From Clostridiales bacterium (GTDB taxonomy: Bacteria; Bacillota; Clostridia; Oscillospirales; CAG-382): a stretch of 47,337 nucleotides of DNA. Positions 1-8,221 of the stretch are shown here, one piece after another. The notes below the pieces were generated by a model. The model was given only the letters and a program-made list of their open reading frames with translations, made no database searches and was not told where the DNA came from. A program made the translations under genes and the position numbers. Location of the stretch: contig DMMZ01000053.1 of the NCBI GenBank assembly GCA_003452915.1, positions 35,974-83,310 on the forward strand, read 5' to 3'. Position 1 is the stretch's first letter, and each line of letters begins with the position of its first letter.

Positions 1-108
1 GAGAATTTTGGCGGTGGTGGCCATCACCATGCTGCAGGCTGCAGCTTTGATAAGGATATCAAGGAAGTTAAAAAAATAATAATTACTTCACTTGAAGGAA
101 AATTTTAA
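1..108 (+). CDS. DHH-family phosphoesterase, C-terminal end (NrnA-like)
   Basis: This is the last 35 residues of a gene that begins before the window. The fragment carries a glycine-rich stretch followed by three histidines and AAGCSF, which is the typical nucleotide-binding GGGHHxxAAG motif of the DHHA1 domain in bifunctional oligoribonuclease/PAP phosphatase NrnA. NrnA removes short RNA oligonucleotides and pAp. In many Bacillota nrnA sits just before truB, as here, where only four bases separate the stop codon from the truB ATG. The family assignment rests on the short motif and the neighbour; the catalytic DHH half is not visible. Confidence 0.85.
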   Translation, partial: ENFGGGGHHHAAGCSFDKDIKEVKKIIITSLEGKF

Positions 109-112
109 GCAA

Positions 113-1006
113 ATGGAATATAACGGTATTTTAAATATAGACAAACCCGAGGGAATTACTTCACATACCGCAGTTTCAAAGGCAAAACATATTTTAGGCG
201 TTAAAAAAGCCGGGCACAGTGGTACGCTTGATCCGCTGGCAACCGGTGTTCTCCCAATAATGGTCGGCACTGCTGTAAAAGTGAGTGACTGGCTGACAGG
301 ACATGCCAAGAGATATTATGCAGGAATAAGGCTTGGTATTGAGACCGACAGTGAAGATAGTACGGGTACAGTTACTTCTTCTTTTAAAGGTACACTCCCC
401 TCTTTTGAGGAGTTTAAAGCAGTTGCAGAGAGCTTTTTAGGTGTTATAAAGCAAATTCCGCCTATGTATTCCGCAATTAAAAAAGACGGGAAAAAGCTGG
501 TGGATTTAGCACGTAAGGGTGTTGTAATCGAACGTGAACCCAGAGAAATTGAAATATATTCGATAAAGGTAATTAATGATGGTGGTAAGTACTTTTTGGA
601 TGTATCCTGCTCCAAAGGAACATATATCCGTACTCTCTGTGCAGATATTGGCAAAAAACTGGGATGCGGAGCAATTATGAGTTCTCTTCGCAGAACGGAA
701 GTAGGAATTTTTAATATTAAGGACTCCATTTCACTTAATTCGTTATCGGAAATGTCACCGGAGGAAACCGCAACATTTTTAAAACCGGCAGAAAGTATTT
801 TTTATAATTTAGAATCGATAGCCCTTCCCCCGTTTTTCGAGCAATTATTTAAAAACGGTGCACCTGTATTTATCCATAAATTAGGTCGAAACGATATAAA
901 ACAAGGTAGTTTATATCGTATTTGCGATTCAAACGGCTTTTTTGCACTGGGAGAAACAAGAATAATCGACGAACTTCTTGCAATAAAGGTAAAAAAGTTC
1001 TTTTAA
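113..1006 (+). CDS. truB: tRNA pseudouridine(55) synthase TruB
   Basis: The protein makes pseudouridine at position 55 in the T-loop of tRNAs. The N-terminus has the TruB signature GILNIDKPEGITSH followed by GHSGTLDPLATGVLP, which holds the catalytic Asp of the GTLDP motif. The length of 297 aa is normal for the family. I chose the ATG at 113 because the product then begins at the conserved MEYNGILNIDKP; an in-frame TTG at 92 would overlap the upstream gene. An AAGGAA lies 12 bases before the ATG, inside the end of the upstream gene, so the two are probably cotranscribed. A terminator follows at 1037. ribF, which often follows truB, is absent. Confidence 0.95.
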   Translation: MEYNGILNIDKPEGITSHTAVSKAKHILGVKKAGHSGTLDPLATGVLPIMVGTAVKVSDWLTGHAKRYYAGIRLGIETDSEDSTGTVTSSFKGTLPSFEEFKAVAESFLGVIKQIPPMYSAIKKDGKKLVDLARKGVVIEREPREIEIYSIKVINDGGKYFLDVSCSKGTYIRTLCADIGKKLGCGAIMSSLRRTEVGIFNIKDSISLNSLSEMSPEETATFLKPAESIFYNLESIALPPFFEQLFKNGAPVFIHKLGRNDIKQGSLYRICDSNGFFALGETRIIDELLAIKVKKFF

Positions 1007-1036
1007 GGCACTCTCTTTACAACAAAATAAGACAGT

Positions 1037-1070
1037 AAGATATGGTAGTATTATGTAACCATATCTTTTT
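1037..1070 (+). terminator. Intrinsic terminator after truB
   Basis: A ten-base stem AAGATATGGT / ACCATATCTT (1037-1046 with 1058-1067) with an 11-base loop runs directly into a T-run. It ends the nrnA-truB transcript just before the ribosome binding site of the ParB-like gene. Confidence 0.8.
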
Positions 1071-1090
1071 TATTGGAGGGGAGAAAGTTT

Positions 1091-1975
1091 ATGCATATAT
1101 CATTCGGGGACAAGCAGATTCAATGCGGTCAATACAAGCGTAAAGATAGAATAATAATGTTATCAGTTTCCGATATTGCTCCAAATCCGCTTCAACCTCG
1201 TAAGAAATTTGATGAAGAAGAAATAACCTTTCTTGCCGAAAGTATAAAACAATTTGGTGTTATACAACCTATCGCGGTAAAGCTGCGTGAGGACGCTCCC
1301 TGTCTTCGGTTAAATAACGAGAAGTTATATGCTTCTACATATGAGATTATTGCAGGTGAACGCAGATGGCGTGCGGCACGACGACTTGGTATGAAGCGGA
1401 TACCCTGCATTTTGTTCGAAACTGATAAATCCGGTTCGGCAATGCTTGCACTTGTGGAGAACATACAGCGTAAAGAGCTTGGCATGTTTGAGGAAGCAGC
1501 CGCTCTTCAAAATATACTCTTAATGACTGATATGACACAAAATGATCTTGCTAAAAAACTTTCGATAAGTCAATCTAATATCTCAAACAAACTGCGATTA
1601 TTAAAACTTACTTCCGAAGAACGTTCTTTAGTTGTAGATACCTCCCTTACAGAGCGTCATGCAAGAGCTCTAATAAGAATAGATTCTGAACATACACGTC
1701 TTATACTTTTGAATCGTATAATAGAAAAAAATCTTTCGGCTTCAGATGCTGAAAAATTAGTAGATGAATATATTAAGGGTGATTTTGTAAAAGAAAAAAT
1801 CAACCATAAGGTAACAAGAATCTGTGCAATCAAAGATATTCGTTTTTTCTTTAACACAATCGATCGTGCAGTTTCTCTTCTCGGCGATGCTGGTATAAAT
1901 GCAAAAAGCGAAAAGGTTGAGTATGATGAATACCTAGAGGTTATAATAAAGGTAGCTAAACAAAAGAAATCGTGA
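1091..1975 (+). CDS. ParB/RepB/Spo0J family DNA-binding protein (orphan)
   Basis: This is a 294-aa protein with the ParB N-terminal domain (PNPLQPRKKFDEEE, then the GERRWRAARRLG box II near residue 90 that binds CTP/DNA in the family) and a central helix-turn-helix (TQNDLAKKLSISQSNISNKL). Chromosomal ParB/Noc proteins bind parS and organise the origin region. No parA (soj) and no rsmG lie next to it, so it is an orphan and may be a Noc-like or nucleoid-occlusion paralogue; that is inference. The ATG at 1091 follows a strong GGAGGGGAG; an upstream TTG at 1073 lies before this site and is less likely. No parS-like 16-mer was recognised in the window. Confidence 0.85.
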   Translation: MHISFGDKQIQCGQYKRKDRIIMLSVSDIAPNPLQPRKKFDEEEITFLAESIKQFGVIQPIAVKLREDAPCLRLNNEKLYASTYEIIAGERRWRAARRLGMKRIPCILFETDKSGSAMLALVENIQRKELGMFEEAAALQNILLMTDMTQNDLAKKLSISQSNISNKLRLLKLTSEERSLVVDTSLTERHARALIRIDSEHTRLILLNRIIEKNLSASDAEKLVDEYIKGDFVKEKINHKVTRICAIKDIRFFFNTIDRAVSLLGDAGINAKSEKVEYDEYLEVIIKVAKQKKS

Positions 1976-1996
1976 ATTATTGTATAATAAACAGCA

Positions 1997-2024
1997 AAAT
2001 CCGGAGTAACGATACTCCGGATTT
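1997..2024. terminator. Terminator between convergent genes
   Basis: A perfect 12-bp stem AAATCCGGAGTA / TACTCCGGATTT with a four-base loop sits between the parB-like gene (plus) and the surface-protein gene (minus). The T-tracts on both sides are weak, but position and stem length suit a shared bidirectional terminator. Confidence 0.65.
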
Positions 2025-2045
2025 ACTATTGATAAAATATAATTA

Positions 2046-2783
2046 TTATTTCTTTTTCTTTGCTGCTACAACACCGATAACAATTAAAATTGCAACACCG
2101 GCAACGCAAAGAAGAATAATTGTTGTGGTATCAAGCCCATCATCATCTGTTGTCATAACCGACTCGTCATTATCTTGTGAGGATGCAGAGTCAACTTCCG
2201 ATTCCAGTTCACTTGTGTCCTCAAATGGAGCTAGGCTTGTAATGTCTTCACTTGATGTTTCGTCAGCAGTTGATTCATCAGGTGATTCGTCGGTAATTTC
2301 TGGCTGTTCTATTGTGCAAATCGCTTTACCTTCTGTTGCTGTGGCAGTTTCGATATCGATACCTACAAGTTCAAAGTACATACCTGCTGTTACTGCTAAA
2401 GCTGCAACTTTTTGTTCACAGTTGGGGAATTCACTTTTTTTAGTTAAATCGCTTGTTGAAGAATGTATTGCTATAACAATATCACCTTCTTCAAATGTAA
2501 ATGTTTGTATTGTTCCTGTAGGAGTAATCCCTGCTGTCTTTGCTACATAAACATTTTCGCCTACTTTGCTGCAGTGTATTACAACAGACCAGCCTGTGCT
2601 TGAAGCTGCAAGTGCTTCTTCGGAGGTAAGGATTAACCCCTTTTCCGCGGTAATTGTGGTGTCAACAGCAAGAATATCGAATTCATAACCGTTAGGGTCA
2701 ACTTCACCTTCTGCGGAAACGAATACCGCTGATAAAGAGACAACAAGCGTTATAGCAAGAATAATCACTAATAGCTTTTTCAT
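2046..2783 (-). CDS. Secreted surface protein with C-terminal membrane anchor
   Basis: This is a 245-aa protein of unknown function. It starts with a classical signal peptide (MKKLLVIILAITLVVSLSAV, cleavage near VSA), followed by a globular part of about 130 residues, an acidic Ser/Thr/Asp/Glu-rich stalk (about residues 160-215), one hydrophobic helix and a KKKK tail. There is no LPxTG, so anchoring is by the C-terminal helix. The globular part is reminiscent of cohesin-type or cellulosomal surface modules, but no diagnostic motif was seen. The ATG at 2783 is preferred over the one at 2792 because the GAAAGGA site lies at the right distance. The next gene (2936-3943) has the same layout, and both have their own promoter. 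Confidence 0.75.
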   Translation of the reverse strand: MKKLLVIILAITLVVSLSAVFVSAEGEVDPNGYEFDILAVDTTITAEKGLILTSEEALAASSTGWSVVIHCSKVGENVYVAKTAGITPTGTIQTFTFEEGDIVIAIHSSTSDLTKKSEFPNCEQKVAALAVTAGMYFELVGIDIETATATEGKAICTIEQPEITDESPDESTADETSSEDITSLAPFEDTSELESEVDSASSQDNDESVMTTDDDGLDTTTIILLCVAGVAILIVIGVVAAKKKK

Positions 2784-2821
2784 TAATTTCATCCTTTCAA
2801 ATATTTATTATTTCTGCGTTA

Positions 2822-2850
2822 ATTCTAGCATATATTGTTTTAAAGGTCAA
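2822..2850 (-). promoter_or_regulatory. Sigma-A promoter of the 2046-2783 gene
   Basis: On the minus strand TTGACC (2845-2850), a 17-base spacer and TAGAAT (2822-2827) sit about 40 bases before the start codon. Confidence 0.7.
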
Positions 2851-2879
2851 GAGATATTTTATAGTATGTTTTATAACAA

Positions 2880-2919
2880 AAAAGAAAACAAGAGCGTATT
2901 GCTTAAATCAATACGCTCT
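2880..2919 (-). terminator. Terminator of the LamG-type surface protein gene
   Basis: An 11-bp stem AGAGCGTATTG / CAATACGCTCT (2891-2901 with 2909-2919) is T-rich on both sides. On the minus strand it lies just after the 2936-3943 gene and runs into a T-rich tract at 2880-2890. Confidence 0.75.
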
Positions 2920-2935
2920 ATTTTTTATAAAATTT

Positions 2936-3943
2936 CTATTCTTTTACTGCATTTCTTTTCTTAATAATCACTGCAATTGCAACGATAGCAACTAATCCAA
3001 TAATTCCGTATATAATTATATTTGTTTGAGAATCGTTTGTTTCAGGAATACTGTTTTCGCTGGAAGCAGCGTCGGATACCGTTGCAGAGCTTTCGGTAAT
3101 CGCAGAAGAAGCATCTTCTGATACGACATCAGATACTGCTTCGGATGAGGTATCATCCACAGAGGAGGTATCATCTTCTTCACCGAAAACAACAATCAAG
3201 TCATCATTGTGGTTTGCTAAAACCTGTGCAGGAGTTAACTCAACCGAATAAAAACGCATTGCAAGAAATTCAGCTTCAAAGTTTTTAGCAGGATCGCTAT
3301 GACCAAAAAATAATGAATCTGATTCACCTATACCCATTGCATTTAAACAATCTTTTTGATCAACCTGAGTACCATTAATATACATGGTCATTTTACCGCC
3401 AACCTTGTATGTGATAGCTATGGTCGAGTTCTTTAATAGATTTAACGCATCGGATGCGATAGGTCTATCAGCTGCGGCATTGGCATAAGCTTTAAACTCA
3501 AGAACATCTGTACCATTTCTGCGAAACCATGCCAATTTTTCTGTACCTGTATTATTTAATATTGTGTTGTAGGTAGTTCCTAATGATGTATAATCACCTA
3601 TTACTAACTCAATAGTAAAACTTTGGCCGTTTACAACATCCTTAATTACCTCCGGGAAGTTAACTTGCATAGTATTAAGCAAAAATGCGTTCTGAGTAAA
3701 ATAGTTATTAGAATCTGTAGTAATTCCGGTAATGTCATTTCCTTCACCGGATAAATCTTTCCATGTGGTAGCATCTGTGTCTTGTCCCGAACCTGTATTG
3801 TCGTTTCCAAGATATAGCGCTTCAAGACCCTCTGTTTCATATACAATGGATGTAGCGCCAAATGCAGAAAACGGAATACAAGCGGTTGCAATAATTATAA
3901 TAACAATTATTACTGAAAGGTGTTTAAAAAACTTCTTTTTCAT
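2936..3943 (-). CDS. LamG/concanavalin A-like surface protein, membrane anchored
   Basis: This is a 335-aa exported protein. Residues 1-30 are a signal peptide. Residues of about 35-240 form a concanavalin A-like (LamG_3) domain, with the typical pattern WKDLSGEGND near the start and MTMYINGTQVDQ and AEFLAMRFYSVELTPAQV near the end. A Ser/Asp/Glu-rich linker of about 50 residues, a membrane helix (NIIIYGIIGLVAIVAIAVII) and a basic tail KKRNAVKE follow. LamG folds usually bind glycans or surface ligands. The start has a strong AAGGAG and a good promoter. Its stalk-helix-basic tail architecture matches the neighbouring 2046-2783 protein, so both are probably displayed on the cell surface without sortase. 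Confidence 0.8.
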   Translation of the reverse strand: MKKKFFKHLSVIIVIIIIATACIPFSAFGATSIVYETEGLEALYLGNDNTGSGQDTDATTWKDLSGEGNDITGITTDSNNYFTQNAFLLNTMQVNFPEVIKDVVNGQSFTIELVIGDYTSLGTTYNTILNNTGTEKLAWFRRNGTDVLEFKAYANAAADRPIASDALNLLKNSTIAITYKVGGKMTMYINGTQVDQKDCLNAMGIGESDSLFFGHSDPAKNFEAEFLAMRFYSVELTPAQVLANHNDDLIVVFGEEDDTSSVDDTSSEAVSDVVSEDASSAITESSATVSDAASSENSIPETNDSQTNIIIYGIIGLVAIVAIAVIIKKRNAVKE

Positions 3944-4000
3944 AATGTTTCTCCTTTTTGATTGATATTAATTCTTGTTGATTATTTAAACAACGAATGT

Positions 4001-4029
4001 ATTATATCATAATGATTTCAAGAAATCAA
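4001..4029 (-). promoter_or_regulatory. Sigma-A promoter of the LamG-type gene
   Basis: On the minus strand TTGATT (4024-4029), a 17-base spacer and TATAAT (4001-4006) precede the start at 3943 by about 60 bases. The spacer includes the small inverted repeat GATTTCTTGAAATC. Confidence 0.75.
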
Positions 4030-4094
4030 TATGATAAGAGAAATATATGAATATTTTTATCTTAATTTTATTTAAAATAAACGTTTTCTTTACA

Positions 4095-5195
4095 TTATTT
4101 TATTCGTTTTTGCAATTCGTTATAAAATAAGTCCTCATCAAAAGGTAAATATACTTGTTTACCTAACCAAGCGGAAAGATGCATTGCGTTTGAAATCATT
4201 AATCCGTTAATACCTTCTTCACCACCAGCTGTAAGAGGTTCATCTCGAAGAATAGATGCCGCAAAGGCATTAAGCACACCCGAGTGTTGTAGTAATTTAC
4301 CGTCAGTTTCCACAATGCGAAAATTTGTTTTAGGGCATCCAAAGATATCTGTGTTGTTTTTAGAAAATTCAGGTTCGCTTTCCTCGTTCTCCCAAAGTGA
4401 AAGAACTCCTTTTTCCGCAATTAATTTTCCTTTATCTAATGTAATTTCAAATCTGTTTGTACCGGGAGCGTCACCGGTTGAAGTTATAAAAACACCTGTA
4501 GCTCCGTTTTCGTACTCCACGTAAGCGGTAACATCATCCTCAACTTCAATGTCATGCCACTTACCGAACTGCATATGTGCATCAACCATGACAGGCATTC
4601 CGCATATCCACTGCCATAAATCAAGATTATGCGGACACTGATTCAATAACACACCGCCGCCTTCCCCTGCCCATGTAGCTCTCCACGAGCCCGAATTATA
4701 ATATGCCTGAGGGCGATACCAATCGGTTATAATCCAATTTGTACGCCTTATCTGCCCAAGTGTTCCGCTTTTTACAAGCTCACGCATTTTACGGTAAACA
4801 CAGTCTGTACGTTGATTAAACATCATACCGAACTTAACATTTGCACTTTTTGCCGCTTCGTTCATCTCGCGAACCTGTTTTGTATAGACACCTGCAGGCT
4901 TTTCTACCATAACATGCAGCCCTCTGCGGAAACATTCTATTGCAAACCTCGGATGATCATAATGTGGAACGGCAACAAGTACCGATTCCATCGATTTATT
5001 GTTAAAAAAATCGTCGGTATTATTGAACACCGCAATATCTGCACCAAGTTTTTCTTTCGCCCAAGTAAGGTTCTTTTCGTCCAGGTCGGCTGCTGCCACA
5101 ATTTCAACCTCGGGGCAGTTACCTTCAATGACATTGAGTATATGGCGTTTTCCCATATTTCCAACACCGAGTATACCGAGCTTTATTTTGTTCAA
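4095..5195 (-). CDS. Gfo/Idh/MocA family sugar oxidoreductase
   Basis: This is a 366-aa NAD(P)-dependent dehydrogenase. The Rossmann motif GVGNMGKRH is at residues 10-18, and the family EKPAG motif is near residue 98. A C-terminal alpha/beta domain follows with GEGGGVLLNQCPHNLDLWQW, where the catalytic-type His lies. Family members oxidise or epimerise sugars, inositols or uronates; the substrate cannot be read from sequence. The start codon is TTG at 5195, supported by AAAGGAG nine bases upstream. It is the last gene of a three-gene minus-strand cluster with a TIM-barrel isomerase and uxaC, pointing to uronate or related sugar metabolism. Confidence 0.85.
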   Translation of the reverse strand: MNKIKLGILGVGNMGKRHILNVIEGNCPEVEIVAAADLDEKNLTWAKEKLGADIAVFNNTDDFFNNKSMESVLVAVPHYDHPRFAIECFRRGLHVMVEKPAGVYTKQVREMNEAAKSANVKFGMMFNQRTDCVYRKMRELVKSGTLGQIRRTNWIITDWYRPQAYYNSGSWRATWAGEGGGVLLNQCPHNLDLWQWICGMPVMVDAHMQFGKWHDIEVEDDVTAYVEYENGATGVFITSTGDAPGTNRFEITLDKGKLIAEKGVLSLWENEESEPEFSKNNTDIFGCPKTNFRIVETDGKLLQHSGVLNAFAASILRDEPLTAGGEEGINGLMISNAMHLSAWLGKQVYLPFDEDLFYNELQKRIK

Positions 5196-5211
5196 TTCTA
5201 AATACTCCTTT

Positions 5212-5970
5212 TTATTCTAGTCCAAATGATTTAAGATATTTATAACTGCGTTTTATACAATCAAACGGATTTTTTCCGTAACATTCATCCTGTTCAACCA
5301 AAAGGTATTCGCTTCCGGCTTCCTCACAGGCTTTTATAATGGAAGTAAAGTTCATATTGCCATCGCCTACACTTGCCATCTGTTGTTTATCTGTGTATGC
5401 CATATCTTTTAAATGAACGCATTTTACCCTACCTTTCAGCTTTTTTATCCAATATGCAGGGTCTCCGCCTGAATATTGCACCCAATAAGTATCAAGTATA
5501 AAGCCTAGCTCTGCGGGTGAAAAATCCTCTGTTATTCTTTCAATATAAAGTTTACCGTTACCGCTTTTGATAAATTCGTAAAAATGGTTATGGAACATAA
5601 AGCTGCTGCCAAGTGCAGCTATTCTTTTAGCTACAGGAAGAAAAGCGCTTACGAAGTTATTGTAATCCTCATCATTTTTCAATCCACCCGGAACGCTTCC
5701 GATTCCTATATTTTTACATCCGAATTTATTGTGAAAAGCAACCGTTTCTTCGGGAGCGGTTTTTATTTTTTCAGGATTAAAATGTGTAAGAACACAACGC
5801 AAACCATTCTCCTTTAGTTTTTTATTAAGCCAAATCGGGTCATAATCGCATGTCCCTGAAATCTGAACGGTCTTATAGCCCATGTCTGCTACTCTTGCAA
5901 GAGTTTGTTCCAAATCCTCTCGTGTTTTTGTATATTCACGCAGTGTATAAAGCTGTACACCCAGTACCAT
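5212..5970 (-). CDS. Sugar phosphate isomerase/epimerase (xylose isomerase-like TIM barrel)
   Basis: This is a 252-aa protein of the AP endonuclease family 2 / xylose isomerase-like TIM-barrel group. Metal-ligand segments expected for the family are visible: FMFHNHFYEF, LGFILDTYWV, KCVHLKDM and LLVEQDE near the end. Members isomerise or epimerise ketoses, or act as dehydratases on inositol derivatives. The ATG lies two bases after the uxaC stop, with GAGGG in the end of uxaC, so the two are translationally close. The exact substrate is unknown; pairing with a Gfo/Idh/MocA enzyme is common in sugar-acid and inositol clusters. Confidence 0.85.
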   Translation of the reverse strand: MVLGVQLYTLREYTKTREDLEQTLARVADMGYKTVQISGTCDYDPIWLNKKLKENGLRCVLTHFNPEKIKTAPEETVAFHNKFGCKNIGIGSVPGGLKNDEDYNNFVSAFLPVAKRIAALGSSFMFHNHFYEFIKSGNGKLYIERITEDFSPAELGFILDTYWVQYSGGDPAYWIKKLKGRVKCVHLKDMAYTDKQQMASVGDGNMNFTSIIKACEEAGSEYLLVEQDECYGKNPFDCIKRSYKYLKSFGLE

Positions 5971-5972
5971 AT

Positions 5973-7334
5973 CTACAATCCCTCTCTAATCAGTCTTTCT
6001 ATGTTTCCGCATGAAATATCCTTGCATAATTTTTCGAAATCACCAATAAATTCACCGTTAACCACCCATCTGTTGACAACAGAACACAAAATCCGTCTGA
6101 AATAATCATGTCTAACATACGAGAGAAAGCTTCTGCTGTCGGTTAGCATTCCAAGGAATTTAGCTAAATGCATACTGTTTGATACCGTTTCAAGCGTTTG
6201 TTCAATACCTTTTTTATGATCATTAAACCACCAAGCCGCACCAATTCTTACATTTCTAAAACAACCTGCAGCGGATGCGAGTGGTTCCAGCATTATGGGA
6301 TTTAAAGTATATAATATTGTTTGCGGTAAACCGCTATCTTTTGAGATTGCATCAAGAATTTTTATAATATGCTTAATTGGTATTATATCACCAATACAAT
6401 CACCGCCGACATCAGCACCTCTTTCATTAAACAAATTGATGTTTGCGTTACGCTCAACAGCAAGATGCCACTGCATTACAATTCCGTTTTCCTTGTATAA
6501 TTTGCCAAGAAAAAAATACATATTACCTAAAAACGAAAGAAATTCGCTTTCTGATATTTCTTTTCCCGCAAGCACGGAAGTAAATATTTTTTCGGCTTCT
6601 GTTTCGCTTGCTATTTCATCAGGGAAAAAGGGTATTCCAACATCAGAGAATTTACATCCTTGTTCTCTAAAAAATAAAAGTCTGCTTTTTATTGCTTCTT
6701 TTAATGTTGATAAGCTATCAATTTTTATATCGGTTATTTCGGAAAGTTTATTAATATAATTATTATAATCATTACTGCGAATTAAAAGCAGCTTGTCTGT
6801 TCGGAATGACGGTGAAACAGTAACTGGATAACCCTCTTTTCGCAAAGCAATGTGGAATTCAAGAGTATCGCATATATCGTCTGTTGATGCTATATATTTA
6901 ACATTTGACTGTTCAATACATTTTCGGGGGGAGAGTTGTTTTATTTTTATTATTTGATTTGTTTTATTCCAGATTTCTTCGGCAGTTTTAATATTCAATG
7001 GCTCGTCAATGGCGAAAAACTGTTTTAATTCCATCTGCGTCCAGTGATAAAGCGGATTGTTGGCAGCAAGCTCAATAACCTCCGCATAGGCAAGAAATTT
7101 TTCCTTCCAGTCGGATTGACCTGTAATATTTTCTTCATCGATACCATATGCACGCATTAAACGCCATTTGTAATGATCGTGCCCCAGCCAGAGCTTTCCT
7201 ATATTCTCGAAAGGTCTGTCCTCATAAATTTCTTGGGGTGATAAATGACAATGATAATCGTATATGGGTAAATATCTTATGCTTTCATATAACCTTTTTG
7301 CCGTTTCTGAATTTAATAAGTAATCGTTATTCAT
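5973..7334 (-). CDS. uxaC: Glucuronate isomerase UxaC
   Basis: The 453-aa protein belongs to the uronate isomerase family, which interconverts glucuronate/fructuronate and galacturonate/tagaturonate. The amidohydrolase-like metal motif is seen near the start as YDYHCHLSPQEIYEDRPF, and the family block with WHLAVERNANINLFNERG lies near residue 300. The length is normal (about 465). The ATG at 7334 gives the product MNNDYLLNSE, with TGAGGAT upstream; a TTG at 7349 is less likely. It is the first gene of the cluster. The usual partners (uxuA, uxaB, kdgK, kdgA) are not in the window, so the pathway must be completed elsewhere. Confidence 0.92.
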   Translation of the reverse strand: MNNDYLLNSETAKRLYESIRYLPIYDYHCHLSPQEIYEDRPFENIGKLWLGHDHYKWRLMRAYGIDEENITGQSDWKEKFLAYAEVIELAANNPLYHWTQMELKQFFAIDEPLNIKTAEEIWNKTNQIIKIKQLSPRKCIEQSNVKYIASTDDICDTLEFHIALRKEGYPVTVSPSFRTDKLLLIRSNDYNNYINKLSEITDIKIDSLSTLKEAIKSRLLFFREQGCKFSDVGIPFFPDEIASETEAEKIFTSVLAGKEISESEFLSFLGNMYFFLGKLYKENGIVMQWHLAVERNANINLFNERGADVGGDCIGDIIPIKHIIKILDAISKDSGLPQTILYTLNPIMLEPLASAAGCFRNVRIGAAWWFNDHKKGIEQTLETVSNSMHLAKFLGMLTDSRSFLSYVRHDYFRRILCSVVNRWVVNGEFIGDFEKLCKDISCGNIERLIREGL

Positions 7335-7375
7335 TAAAAAAATCCTCAAAATATTTTTGAATATGTTATTACAAT

Positions 7376-7412
7376 ATAAAAATAGTGGCTACGATTATAA
7401 AGACGCAGTCAC
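7376..7412 (-). terminator. Probable terminator after the ABC permease gene
   Basis: On the minus strand GTGACTGCG (7404-7412) pairs with CGTAGCCAC (7385-7393), with one mismatch and one wobble, and a T-rich tail follows. It lies just after the permease stop codon and before the uxaC leader. Confidence 0.6.
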
Positions 7413-7423
7413 ATATATTTTAT

Positions 7424-8221
7424 TTATACATGCAGGTCACGTTTATTAAAAGTAGTAATACCTATTATAAACAAAATTAATCCACTTGTAAACAAGCAGG
7501 CAATCATTATATAACCGTCTTTATCTCCGTTTATTAAGAGGTTGCTGTCAAAAAGTGTAAAGAAGGTTGCATACTTAAGATTTTCCAGCTTTTCGCCAAC
7601 ATTAGCAATTGATTGGAACAGATAGCAAAGTATTGTTATACCACCACCGAACAAGGTTGCTGATTTAACATCATTAAATACACAGGAGGAAAAAAAGCAC
7701 AAACCACCGATAAAGAAATGCAGACAAAACAATCCTAGATTTAAAATCAGATAACCTTTAATATCAAGTTCATTTGGAAATAAGGCATGGCTTACTCCGA
7801 TAGCAAGAAAAGTAGCATAAGCAACAAGAATAAAAATTCCGATTATAAGAGTAACCGCTTGAGTAAAGGCTATTCTAGTACGTTTGTTGGGTGACGCAAG
7901 CAGAAAAGACATAGAACCTCTGTCAACATGGCGGACTAAAAGGCTGTTAGCAGTTATGATTATAAAAATCATCGGAAAAATTAATAAAATAAAACCGTAT
8001 AAATATGAAGCCAAAAAGCCGGTCAGGTCGGTTGCGCCGGCATTCATACCAACAAAAGCCATTAACTGTGGCATAGTCTTTGCAAATTGTTCCATAATAC
8101 TGTTCATATCAGGATTATACATATACACCATTATGGAAACATACATAGTGATAACTGCACCGAAAATAACAAGCATTTTCCAGTTAGCTTTAATACCATT
8201 TTTTAATAATGATGTATTCAT
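7424..8221 (-). CDS. ABC-2 type transporter permease
   Basis: This is a 265-aa membrane protein with about six predicted helices, starting near residue 16 (WKMLVIFGAVITMYVSIMVY) and ending near residue 255. The loop containing LLVRHVDRGSMSFLLASPNKRTRI between helices two and three is typical of ABC-2 permeases of the bacitracin/multidrug export (BcrB-like) type. Its ATG overlaps the stop of the ATPase gene (ATGA), so the two subunits are made together. The substrate is not known; family members export antimicrobial peptides, drugs or lipids. No two-component system lies nearby. Confidence 0.85.
   Translation of the reverse strand: MNTSLLKNGIKANWKMLVIFGAVITMYVSIMVYMYNPDMNSIMEQFAKTMPQLMAFVGMNAGATDLTGFLASYLYGFILLIFPMIFIIITANSLLVRHVDRGSMSFLLASPNKRTRIAFTQAVTLIIGIFILVAYATFLAIGVSHALFPNELDIKGYLILNLGLFCLHFFIGGLCFFSSCVFNDVKSATLFGGGITILCYLFQSIANVGEKLENLKYATFFTLFDSNLLINGDKDGYIMIACLFTSGLILFIIGITTFNKRDLHV

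Noticed and set aside
1091..1975. Chromosome origin with parABS
   Set aside because: Only a ParB-like gene is present; no parA, dnaA or recognised parS site.
1972..2550. Plus-strand frame of 192 aa
   Set aside because: It lies antisense to the 2046-2783 surface-protein gene, is Ser/Val-rich from reading the stalk backwards, and has no ribosome site.
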